DNA of 64,000 nt. Source: Streptomyces sp. BA2. Its GTDB lineage: Bacteria; Actinomycetota; Actinomycetes; Streptomycetales; Streptomycetaceae. The stretch spans positions 1,240,001-1,304,000 of the forward strand of contig NZ_WSRO01000002.1 of the NCBI RefSeq assembly GCF_009769735.1. The letters are read 5' to 3'. The notes under the pieces are model-generated. The model did not search any database and was not told where the DNA came from. It was given only the letters and a program-made list of their open reading frames with translations. Below, piece by piece: positions 8,157 to 15,909 of this stretch; within the stretch, counting starts at the first letter, position 1; each line of letters starts with the position of its first letter. Both the position numbers and the translations under genes were made by a program.

Positions 8157-9385
8157 TTCTTGCCTCCCCAGTCCTTGGGGAAGCCCGGCAGTTTCTGGCA
8201 ACCGCACATCGCGTAGTGCAGCGGCGGCATGCCCTCCTGGAGGTACTCGTCGAGGTTGTCCTGCGTGACCGTGGGCTGCGGCAGCTTCCACTCCTTGGGC
8301 ACCTGCTTGCCGTCCAGGATGCGCAGGGCCGCGATGACCGGCGTACGCCACTGGAAGGTCGGGTAGGTGGGGGCGATCGCTGTGAGGTCCTTGTCCTTCC
8401 ACGCCTGGAGGAAGTCCTGCTGGTCCTCGCCGGTGATCGGCGGTACGTCGACGCCGACGTCCTCGAAGGCCTCGACGGCGGCGACGGCCGTGGCGCCCGA
8501 GTCCATCCAGACGCCATCGATGGAGCCGTGCCGGGAGATCGCGTCGGAGACGATCGACTTCGTCTTGGCGGGGTCGCCGTCGGTGAACTTGGCGTCCACG
8601 ACGTCGAGTTCGCTCTTGTCGAAGGCCAGTTTCGCCGCGGACCAGCGGGTCTCCAGGACGTCCACGCCGGGCGAGATGCGCAGGGCGAGGATCTTGCCCT
8701 TGGGCTCGACCTTGTCGAGGAGGAAGTCCGCGGCGACCGCGCCGTAGCCGTAGCCGCCGATGGGGTTGACGAAGGTGACGGCGCAGTCGGTCTCCACACC
8801 CCGGTCGAAGACGATCACGGGGAGCTTGCCGCAGGCCTCCTTCACCGCGGGGGTGAGGGTGGCGGTGGTGTTCGGCGAGACGATGAGCGCGTCGCAGCCC
8901 TTGTTGCCGGCGAGCTCCTGGATGTCGGAGATCTGCTTGTCGTCCTTGCCCTGGGCGTCCAGGACGGTGAAGTCGCTGATCTCCTTGTGGAGTTTCACCT
9001 CGGCCTTCATGTTCTTCAGGCCGACCTGGCGCCAGGGGTTGAAGACACCTGCGTTCGAGAAGCAGAGGTGGGTGCCGCCCGAGCCCTTCTTCTCGTACCG
9101 GGCGGTATCGGTCATCTGCGGTTCGAGCATCTGCTCCCAGGGCTTGGCGTCCGGCCCCTCAGGGGTCTCCTTGCCGAGCTTCAACTGGCGCTCGTACTCG
9201 GCCTGTTCGAAGAACTTGGAGGGTTTGTCGCCGTTCTCTTCGGATCCGGCGGACTGCGAGGCCCCGGCGGGCGAGTCGGGTGGTGTGTCGCTGGAGCAGG
9301 AGGTGAGCAGCGCGGAGGCCGCGAGGAGCGCGGCGGCGGGTACGAGCGCGCGTCTGCGGTGCGGGCGATTCAAAGGGGTGTGCAT
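8153..9385 (-). CDS. sugar ABC transporter substrate-binding lipoprotein
   Basis: 410 residues. The N-terminus is a lipoprotein signal (RRRALVPAAALL, lipobox LTSC), so the protein is anchored outside the membrane. The body is a type I periplasmic-binding-protein fold of the ribose/xylose class (IQELAGNKGCDALIVSPNT, PVIVFDRGVETD, DGVWMDSGATAVAAVEA). Start codons GTG (9388) and ATG (9385) are adjacent; either overlaps the permease stop, and GGGAGG lies upstream. It is the only solute-binding gene in the operon. The ligand is inferred to be a sugar or sugar acid but cannot be read. Confidence 0.9.
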   Translation of the reverse strand: MHTPLNRPHRRRALVPAAALLAASALLTSCSSDTPPDSPAGASQSAGSEENGDKPSKFFEQAEYERQLKLGKETPEGPDAKPWEQMLEPQMTDTARYEKKGSGGTHLCFSNAGVFNPWRQVGLKNMKAEVKLHKEISDFTVLDAQGKDDKQISDIQELAGNKGCDALIVSPNTTATLTPAVKEACGKLPVIVFDRGVETDCAVTFVNPIGGYGYGAVAADFLLDKVEPKGKILALRISPGVDVLETRWSAAKLAFDKSELDVVDAKFTDGDPAKTKSIVSDAISRHGSIDGVWMDSGATAVAAVEAFEDVGVDVPPITGEDQQDFLQAWKDKDLTAIAPTYPTFQWRTPVIAALRILDGKQVPKEWKLPQPTVTQDNLDEYLQEGMPPLHYAMCGCQKLPGFPKDWGGKK

Positions 9386-10395
9386 CACGAGGGTCTGCCT
9401 CCCGAGGAGTGGGTACGACGGCGGCGCAGCCGGGACCAGTCGGCGGCCCCGAGCCCGACCGCGGCGATGACGATGACGCCCTGGACGGTGGACTCCAAGG
9501 CGCCCGATACGCCCTGCAGGTTGAGCAGCGTGAACAGGGCCTGCAGCGAGAAGGCGCCCGCCATCGCGGCGATGACGCTGCCCCGGCCGCCGCCGAGCAC
9601 GACGCCGCCGAGGACCACGGCGGTGATCGCCTCGAACTCGTAGCCGCGGCCCGCCTGCGCGGAGACCCCCGAGAAGCCGCCGACGAGGACGGCGGCGAGC
9701 GCCGCAGCCGCGCCGGAAAGCACGAAGGCGATGACGCGGGCGCGGTGCACGCGCACTCCCGCCAGGGCGGCGGCGCGTTCGCTGTCCCCCGTCGCGATCA
9801 ACGTACGGCCGAAGTCGGAGCGCATCAGCAGGACGGCGACGATGCCCGCGACGAGGCAGGCGAGTACCGCCCAGGGCAGCCACCCCATGGCGGTACCGCG
9901 CCCCATCTGGCGGAATCCCTCGGACAGTTGGCCGTGCGGGGAGCCGCCCGTCCAGAAGAAGACGGCGCCCTCCAGGATCAGCATCATCCCGAGCGTGGTG
10001 ATGAACGAGGGCACTCTCAGGCGTGTGGTGATCAGCCCGCTGACGAGGCCCGTGACCGCCCCGGCGAGCAGCAGGCCCGCCGTGATGAGCGGCCAGGGCG
10101 CGTCCGGGAACGAGCCGTAGACCTCTGCCGCCGCGACGACGCCCGCGGTGACGATCGCCCCGACCGACAGGTCGAACTCGCCGCAGACGATGACCAGATA
10201 CTGCCCGGCGGCGAGGATCACCAGGGGCGCGGCGCGCTTGACGAAGGCGAGGAAGCGGTCGGGTTCGTAGAAGCCGGGGTCGGTGGCGGCGAGCGCGACG
10301 AGCAGCACGATGAGCAGGGCATAGACCGGGGCGCCGGTACCGAGGGATCGTACGACTCGCTTGTAGGGAGCGGCGGTTGCGGTGCTGCTGCTCAT
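9385..10395 (-). CDS. sugar ABC transporter permease (second)
   Basis: 336 residues, RbsC/BPD_transp_2 family, with about eight or nine hydrophobic segments and the family signature GQYLVIVCGEFDLSVGAIV. It starts at ATG 10395, inside the stop of the first permease (ATGA overlap), and its stop overlaps the binding-protein start. Two different permeases imply a heterodimeric membrane channel served by the single double-ATPase. Confidence 0.92.
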   Translation of the reverse strand: MSSSTATAAPYKRVVRSLGTGAPVYALLIVLLVALAATDPGFYEPDRFLAFVKRAAPLVILAAGQYLVIVCGEFDLSVGAIVTAGVVAAAEVYGSFPDAPWPLITAGLLLAGAVTGLVSGLITTRLRVPSFITTLGMMLILEGAVFFWTGGSPHGQLSEGFRQMGRGTAMGWLPWAVLACLVAGIVAVLLMRSDFGRTLIATGDSERAAALAGVRVHRARVIAFVLSGAAAALAAVLVGGFSGVSAQAGRGYEFEAITAVVLGGVVLGGGRGSVIAAMAGAFSLQALFTLLNLQGVSGALESTVQGVIVIAAVGLGAADWSRLRRRRTHSSGGRPS

Positions 10396-11396
10396 GCGGA
10401 CCTCCTGCTGCCGCGCCGGGCGTAGATCGCGACGGCAGCGATGATGACGACGCCGCGGACGACGTTCTTGAAGAAGGGGTCGACGCTGAGCTGGTTGAAG
10501 ACGGAGTCGAGCACGGCGAGCACGAGGACCCCGCCGAGCGTGCCCGCCACTCCCCCGCGCCCGCCCGCGAGTACGGTGCCGCCGAGCACGACGGCGGCGA
10601 TCGACTCCAGGTCGTAGCGGGCTTCGGTCCCCGCCCAGGGGGCTCCGGCGCCGAGCCGTGAGGCGAGGAAGAGGGCGGCGGCGCCCACGCACAGCGAACA
10701 CAGCACGTGGGCGACGATGATCGTGCGGCGGGTACGGACGCCGGAGAGCCGGGCCGCGTGCTCGTCGCCGCCCGTGGCGTACAGGTGGTGCCCGAAGCGG
10801 GTGCGGCGCGTGATCAGCCACATGGCGGCGGCGACGGCCGCGAGCAGGAAGAGCGAGACGGGGATCGGGCCCATGCGGTCGTAGCCCAGATGCTGGAAGG
10901 AGGCGGGGACCTTGCCGGCCGGGCCCGTGTAGTTGTCCTCGATCCAGCCGCGCAGGATGAACGCGGTGCCGAGCGTCGCGATGAACGCGTTGACCTTGAG
11001 CCCGGTCACGATGAGGCCGTTGGCGAGTCCGACGGCCGCGGACAGGGCGAGGACGGCGAGCACCGCGGTGACGACGCTGCCGTCCTCCATGGTGGTGGCG
11101 GCGACGAGCGTGCCGAGGCTGATCAGATACGCCACCGACAGGTCGAGGGAGCCGGTGAGGATGACGGCGGTCTGCCCCACGGCGACGAGGCCGAGCGCGA
11201 CGCAGTTCTGCAGGATGCCGACGACATTCGAGACGTTAAGGAAGTCGCCGCCGCGCGCGGCGACCACGATCCAGCCGAGCGCGGTGACGGCCCCGGCCGC
11301 GAGCCAGACGCCGACTGCGGGGTCGGTGAGCCTGCTGCGGCGGGGGGCGCGGGTCTTCAGGGAGGCGGGCGGTGGGGCGACGGTGGTACCGCTCAC
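10392..11396 (-). CDS. sugar ABC transporter permease (first)
   Basis: 334 residues, RbsC/BPD_transp_2 family. The signature GQTAVILTGSLDLSVAYLI aligns with the equivalent motif in the other permease, and GLANGLIVTGLKVNAFIATLG is also typical. Start GTG 11396 overlaps the ATPase stop (GTGA). It is paired with the second permease and expected to form the channel of a high-affinity importer for a monosaccharide or related compound. Confidence 0.92.
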   Translation of the reverse strand: MSGTTVAPPPASLKTRAPRRSRLTDPAVGVWLAAGAVTALGWIVVAARGGDFLNVSNVVGILQNCVALGLVAVGQTAVILTGSLDLSVAYLISLGTLVAATTMEDGSVVTAVLAVLALSAAVGLANGLIVTGLKVNAFIATLGTAFILRGWIEDNYTGPAGKVPASFQHLGYDRMGPIPVSLFLLAAVAAAMWLITRRTRFGHHLYATGGDEHAARLSGVRTRRTIIVAHVLCSLCVGAAALFLASRLGAGAPWAGTEARYDLESIAAVVLGGTVLAGGRGGVAGTLGGVLVLAVLDSVFNQLSVDPFFKNVVRGVVIIAAVAIYARRGSRRSA

Positions 11397-12928
11397 GCGA
11401 CGGAATCCTTTCCGGACGAGGCGCTCGGGTCTCCGGGCGGGCCGGCCGTGGCGAGCCGCATCACGTCCTCCTCGGCGGCCCCCGCCGGCAGTTCACCCGC
11501 GATGCGGCCTTCGGACATGACGAGGATGCGGTCGCTCATGCCGATGAGTTCGGGAAGCTCGGACGAGACGATCAGAACGGCTATGCCCTCGCGGGCCAGT
11601 TCGCGGACGAGGGTGTGGATGGCGGCCTTGGCGCCCACGTCGACGCCTCGGGTCGGCTCGTCGAAGAGCAGGACGCGGGGGCGGGCGGCGAGCCACTTGG
11701 CGATGACGACCTTCTGCTGGTTGCCGCCGGACAAGAAGCGGGCCTCCTGGTCCTCGCCCCGCGCCTGGAGCCGTACCCGCTCCAGGAGCGCGGTGAGTTC
11801 GCGGGCGGCGGGCGGCTCCCCGCGGGCCGGTACGGCGCGCGTGACGAGCAGGGCGTTGTCGCGCACGGACTGGCGCAGGGCGAGCCCCTCGGCCTTGCGG
11901 TCCTCGGTCACCAGGGCGATCCCGGCGCGGATGGCCTGCCGCGGGGTGCTGGGCCGCAGGGCTTCGCCGCTCACGGTCATGGCCCCGCTGGTGAACGGCG
12001 CCGCTCCGAACAGGGCCCGCGCGAGGGACGTACGGCCGGAGCCCTCCAGGCCCGCGATGCCGGTGACCTCGCCCGCGCGCAGCGTCAGGTCGATGCCGCG
12101 GAGCCGGTCGTTGCCGCCGCCGGTGACGGCGAGGCGTACCTCGCCGATGTCGTCGGGGTGGGCGCGCTGCGGGTAGTAGGCACTCAGCTCCCGGCCCACC
12201 ATGGCGCGTACGACCTGGTCGGTGTCGGTGTCCCGGGTGCGCACCGTGGTGACGTGGCGGCCGTCCTTCAACACCGTGACGCGCTGCGAGAGTTCGAAGA
12301 CTTCGCGCAGGCGGTGCGAGATGTACAGGATGCCGAGGCCACGGCCCGCGAGGCGGCGCACGAGGTCGTGCAGGAGGCCGGCCTCGTGGTCGGCCAGCGG
12401 GGCGGTCGGCTCGTCCATGACCAGGACGCGGACGTCCGACGCGAGCGCCTTGACGATCTCGACGGTCTGCTGCCGGGCGACGGACAGATCGCGGACGTAC
12501 GTGCGCGGCGTGATGCCCGATACGCCGACCTCGGCGAGGAGTTCGGCCGTACGCGCCTCCATCGCGCGGCGGTCGACGAGGCCGTAGCGGGTCGGCTCGC
12601 GGCCCAGGAAGACGTTCTCGGCGACCGTCCGGTGCGCGAGCAGCGCGAACTCCTGGTGGATGATGCCGATCCCGGCGGCCTGGGCCTGCGCGGGATGGCT
12701 GAAGGAATGCTCTGTTCCGTCGAGCACGATGGTGCCCTCGTCCGGGACGTGTTCGCCCGCGAGGACCTTCATCAAGGTGGACTTGCCCGCGCCGTTCTCA
12801 CCGACAAGGGCGTGCACCTCGCCGACGGCGAGGTCGAGCGATACGCCGTGCAGCACACGCACTCCGAGAAAGCTCTTGGACACCCCGCGCATCGCCAACA
12901 TCTCTTGCGTCGCCTGTATCGCCTGCAC
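11393..12928 (-). CDS. sugar ABC transporter ATPase, two fused ATPase domains (RbsA/MglA type)
   Basis: 511 residues from GTG 12928, chosen because AAGGAG lies 6 bp upstream and the family starts there; the frame stays open further upstream. The first domain has Walker A GENGAGKST (about 43-51). The second has the degenerate loop GLEGSGRTS usual in this family, plus the signature LSGGNQQKV and Walker B VLLFDEPTRGVD. Length matches the family (about 500). It is the first gene of the operon and is transcribed divergently from the ROK repressor. Confidence 0.93.
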   Translation of the reverse strand: MQAIQATQEMLAMRGVSKSFLGVRVLHGVSLDLAVGEVHALVGENGAGKSTLMKVLAGEHVPDEGTIVLDGTEHSFSHPAQAQAAGIGIIHQEFALLAHRTVAENVFLGREPTRYGLVDRRAMEARTAELLAEVGVSGITPRTYVRDLSVARQQTVEIVKALASDVRVLVMDEPTAPLADHEAGLLHDLVRRLAGRGLGILYISHRLREVFELSQRVTVLKDGRHVTTVRTRDTDTDQVVRAMVGRELSAYYPQRAHPDDIGEVRLAVTGGGNDRLRGIDLTLRAGEVTGIAGLEGSGRTSLARALFGAAPFTSGAMTVSGEALRPSTPRQAIRAGIALVTEDRKAEGLALRQSVRDNALLVTRAVPARGEPPAARELTALLERVRLQARGEDQEARFLSGGNQQKVVIAKWLAARPRVLLFDEPTRGVDVGAKAAIHTLVRELAREGIAVLIVSSELPELIGMSDRILVMSEGRIAGELPAGAAEEDVMRLATAGPPGDPSASSGKDSVA

Positions 12929-12960
12929 CCTCGGCTCCTTCGGCAGCGGTCTGCAGAGCA

Positions 12961-12988
12961 ATGTGATGAGGGAGCTTTGACCTGTCAA
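12961..12988 (-). promoter_or_regulatory. probable promoter of the sugar-ABC operon with overlapping palindrome
   Basis: On the minus strand TTGACA (12988-12983) is followed after 16 bp by TCACAT (12966-12961), a weak -10. The -35 lies within TTGACAGGTCAA (12977-12988), a 5-bp-arm inverted repeat. A repressor bound there would block the promoter; the adjacent ROK protein is the obvious candidate (inference). Confidence 0.45.
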
Positions 12989-12996
12989 GAGCCCAA

Positions 12997-13010
12997 GCAG
13001 CTTTCGCTGC
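12997..13010. promoter_or_regulatory. inverted repeat GCAGC-TTTC-GCTGC
   Basis: Arms GCAGC (12997-13001) and GCTGC (13006-13010) lie 8 bp from the -35 palindrome, in the ABC/ROK divergent region. Possible second operator half or an upstream auxiliary site. Confidence 0.3.
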
Positions 13011-13080
13011 AAGCGAGTTGACGGCGACTTAGGTCGAACACCGAACAGCATCGGCCTTGTGAGCAGCGAAACTCGTCCCT

Positions 13081-14295
13081 ATGGTGACTGCCATGTCTGG
13101 AGCGCCGGATCACCCCGATTCCGTACCGTCCTCACCGTCCTCACCCGGCGAAGTCCTCGCCCTGCTCCGTACGGGGGCGGTGGAGACCCGCGCCGACATC
13201 GCCCGCGTGACGGGGCTCGCACGGTCGACGGTTTCGCAGCGGGTGGACGCGCTGATCGCGCACGGCTTCGTCACCGAGGAGGCGGACGGCGGGTCGACGG
13301 GCGGCAGACCGCCGCGCCGCCTTCGCCTGCGCACGCGCGAACACGCCGTGGCAGGCGTCGACTTGGGCGCTTCGCACTGCCGGGTCGCCCTGATGGACAT
13401 CGGCGGCGAGATGCTCGCCCTGCGCGAGGACCCGCTCTCCATCGCGGACGGCCCGCAGGAGGTGCTCGGCCACGTGGAGCGGACGCTGCACACGCTCCTC
13501 AAGGAGGCGGATCGCGACCCCGCGTCGCTGAAGTCCATCGGGGTCGGGGTACCGGGGCCCGTGGAGTTCTCGACGGGCCGCCCGGTGGATCCGCCGATCA
13601 TGCCGGGCTGGCACCAGTACCCCATACCGGAGTTCTTCGCCGAGCGGTTCGGCCCGCGCGCCCTGGTCGACAACGACGTGAACGTGATGGCGCTCGCCGA
13701 GCAGCGCCGCGCCTTCCCCGACACGCGCTATCTGCTCTACATCAAGGTGGGCACGGGCATCGGCTGCGGCATCGTCGCCGACGGCAGGCTGCACCGGGGC
13801 GCGCAGGGCAGCGCGGGCGACATCGGGCACATCCGGGTCGGTGACGTCGAGGAGCCCTGCCGGTGCGGCAACTCGGGCTGCCTGGAGGCGGTGGCGGGCG
13901 GCGCGGCGATCGCACGCAAACTCTCCGGGCTCGGCCTGCAGGCGACCTCGGGCAGCGATGTCGTACGCCTGGTGAAGTCCGGCAACCGCGACGCCGTCCG
14001 CATGGTGCGCGAGGCCGGCCGTGCGGTGGGCGAGGTGCTGGCGGGCCTGGTGAACTTCTTCAACCCGGACACGGTGGTGGTCGGCGGGGTGATGGCCGCC
14101 GTCCACGACCAACTCCTGGCCGGCGTACGGGAAGCGGTGTACCGCCGCTCGCACCCCTTGGCCACGCATGTGCTCCGCATCGAGCCGAGCCGCACCGGCG
14201 AGAACGCGGCGGCGATCGGCGCGGGCATCCTCGCGGTCGAGCACGCGCTGTCCCCGCGACAGGTGGACCGGGTACTGGCGGGCGCGGCGCGCTGA
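13081..14295 (+). CDS. ROK-family transcriptional repressor
   Basis: 404 residues from ATG 13081 (ATG 13093 is a possible alternative; neither has a strong ribosome site). The N-terminal winged HTH (about 25-80: TRADIARVTGLARSTVSQRV) is followed by a ROK sugar-kinase-like domain with VDLGASH, VGVPGPVEF and the zinc-binding motif CRCGNSGCLE. ROK repressors with an HTH usually sense the sugar, or its phosphate, handled by the adjacent genes. The divergent ABC operon is therefore the expected target. A DNA-free ROK kinase is excluded by the HTH. Confidence 0.92.
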   Translation: MVTAMSGAPDHPDSVPSSPSSPGEVLALLRTGAVETRADIARVTGLARSTVSQRVDALIAHGFVTEEADGGSTGGRPPRRLRLRTREHAVAGVDLGASHCRVALMDIGGEMLALREDPLSIADGPQEVLGHVERTLHTLLKEADRDPASLKSIGVGVPGPVEFSTGRPVDPPIMPGWHQYPIPEFFAERFGPRALVDNDVNVMALAEQRRAFPDTRYLLYIKVGTGIGCGIVADGRLHRGAQGSAGDIGHIRVGDVEEPCRCGNSGCLEAVAGGAAIARKLSGLGLQATSGSDVVRLVKSGNRDAVRMVREAGRAVGEVLAGLVNFFNPDTVVVGGVMAAVHDQLLAGVREAVYRRSHPLATHVLRIEPSRTGENAAAIGAGILAVEHALSPRQVDRVLAGAAR

Positions 14296-14317
14296 GGACG
14301 CCACGCCACAGCAGGGC

Positions 14318-15131
14318 TCAGGGCCCCTCGTCTCCGGCGAGCTCCTCGCACAGCGACCAGACCGCCGCGCGCGTACGGGGCTCCGTGGCGAAGTCCGGCC
14401 ACGGGACCCGGCGGCATTTCGCGTCGTAGTAGGCACCGGTGACGTGCGCGACGTCGGGGTGCGTGGCCAGGTGGATGCTGGACCTCGCGGGCTTGGCGAG
14501 GTCCGCGAGCAGGAGCGGGCCGAGCAGCCGGACCAGGGGCGCGGCCGGGCGGTACACCCAGGGGAACGCGCTCATCGGGGTGGCCTTGTTGCCCGGCGTG
14601 TACGCGTGGCCGGGATAGGCCACGTTGATCGTGACCGATCCGTCCTCGGTCCGTCGCCCGTACTCGTAACTCATCGCTATGAGCGCGGCTTTGGTGTGGT
14701 TGTACTGGCCGAAGGTCCAGTCGACGAAGGCCTTCTCCGCCTGGAGGTTGCCGGGGTCGACGGGGCCGCGCGGGATGCCGCCCGTGAGGTTCACGACCCG
14801 GGCGGCAGAGGCCTTCGTCAGCTGTGGCATGAGGAGCGGGTGAGGACGAAGGGCGCGAGGACGTTCGCGGCGAAGGCGGTCTCCACTCCGTCGGCGGTCA
14901 GGCGGCGAGCGGCCGGGTTCATGCCGAAGTTGTTGACGAGCACGTCGAGTTGGGCGTGGCCGGCGCTTACCGCGTCGGCCGTACGGTGCCGTCCTTCGCG
15001 CAGTGTCAGGTCCGCCGCCACCGCCTCCACTGAACCGCCCCCTGGCTCCCGAGCGAGTTCGCGCGCCGCGTCGGCGGACCGCCTCCCGCACTACCAGTGA
15101 CCAGTGCCGTTTTGCCGCGTAAGGACGTCAT
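14318..15131 (-). pseudogene. short-chain dehydrogenase/reductase, disrupted by two frame changes
   Basis: Three frames must be joined. From ATG 15131 the sequence reads MTSLRGKTALVTGSAGG. The frame then changes near 15075-15080, where the rest of the GxxxGIG motif is damaged, and continues as ADAARELAREPGG ... LDVLVNNFGMNPAARRLT ... VLAPFVLTR. A second change near 14830, consistent with loss of one C, leads to LLMPQLTKASAARVVNLTGG and the catalytic YNHTK, through to the stop at 14318. The SDR landmarks (TGxxxGxG, NNxG, YxxxK) are recognisable but no single frame contains them. The divergent TetR gene beside it may once have regulated it. Confidence 0.75.
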
Positions 15132-15170
15132 GCCCGCCGCCGGGGGCTACGCGCCCGGGCCCGGCGCGCC

Positions 15171-15707
15171 ATGCGGGCCGAACTGGCTGCGCTGGCGCTT
15201 GAGTTGTTCGCCGAGCGGGGGTTCGACGAGACGACCGTGGAGGACATCGCACACGCCGCGGGCCTGTCGAAGCGAAGCTTCTTCCGGTACTTCCCGTCCA
15301 AGGAGGACGTCGTCTTCGGCACGGTGGAATCGATGGCGGACGAGGTCGCCGAAGATGTGCGCGGTCGCCCGACCGACGAGGCACCCTGGGACTGCCTTCA
15401 CCAGGTGCTGCGCGGCTGGCAGCATCGGATCCACACCTCCGAGCGGCAGTTGGCCGAGCTCACCCTCATCGACGCGACACCGTCCCTGCGGGCACGGCTG
15501 CACCAGAAGCGGGACGCGATGCGCGCCCAGGTCGCCGAGGCACTCACCCAACGGGATGGCGCGAAGCTGGACGCGTTCAGCTTCGATGTCCTGACCTCGG
15601 CCGCCGCCGCAGCCCTGGACGCGGCGGACCGGGAGTGGCTGCGCTCGGGCGGCACGGCGGACCGGGGCGCCCTCGTCGACCGGGCTTTCGCGGCCCTGCG
15701 CCCTTGA
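15171..15707 (+). CDS. TetR-family regulator, N-terminus possibly truncated
   Basis: 178 residues from ATG 15171. The HTH is clear (LFAERGFDETTVEDIAHAAG, then SKRSFFRYFPSKEDVV), and a ligand-binding domain follows. The same frame upstream of ATG 15171 still resembles a TetR N-terminus (GLRARARRA) but contains no start before a stop at 15120. An ATG at 15130 is one base out of frame, and there is no ribosome site before 15171. A small frameshift at the start is therefore possible. It is divergent from the broken SDR gene; the two original ATGs overlap at 15129-15132. Confidence 0.75.
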   Translation: MRAELAALALELFAERGFDETTVEDIAHAAGLSKRSFFRYFPSKEDVVFGTVESMADEVAEDVRGRPTDEAPWDCLHQVLRGWQHRIHTSERQLAELTLIDATPSLRARLHQKRDAMRAQVAEALTQRDGAKLDAFSFDVLTSAAAAALDAADREWLRSGGTADRGALVDRAFAALRP

Positions 15708-15824
15708 GAGCTCCCGCGCCGCTCATTGGTCCAATCCACTGACGCGCCGCAGGCCGCCCCGCCACCCATGGCGAAACTCGCCGGGACCGGTGCTGACATG
15801 GGAAATCCCTACCCCTGGGCATGA

Positions 15825-15853
15825 TTGACGGATCGTCGGAGAGCCGGTACCAC
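15825..15853 (+). promoter_or_regulatory. possible promoter of the amidase gene
   Basis: TTGACG (15825-15830), 17 bp, then TACCAC (15848-15853), about 57 bp upstream of the amidase start. Spacing is ideal; the -10 is weak. Confidence 0.35.
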
Positions 15854-15909
15854 TGACGCACGCCCGGCCCCGCACGCCCCATCACGCTTCACCGTCCCAG
15901 GAGGCTGCA

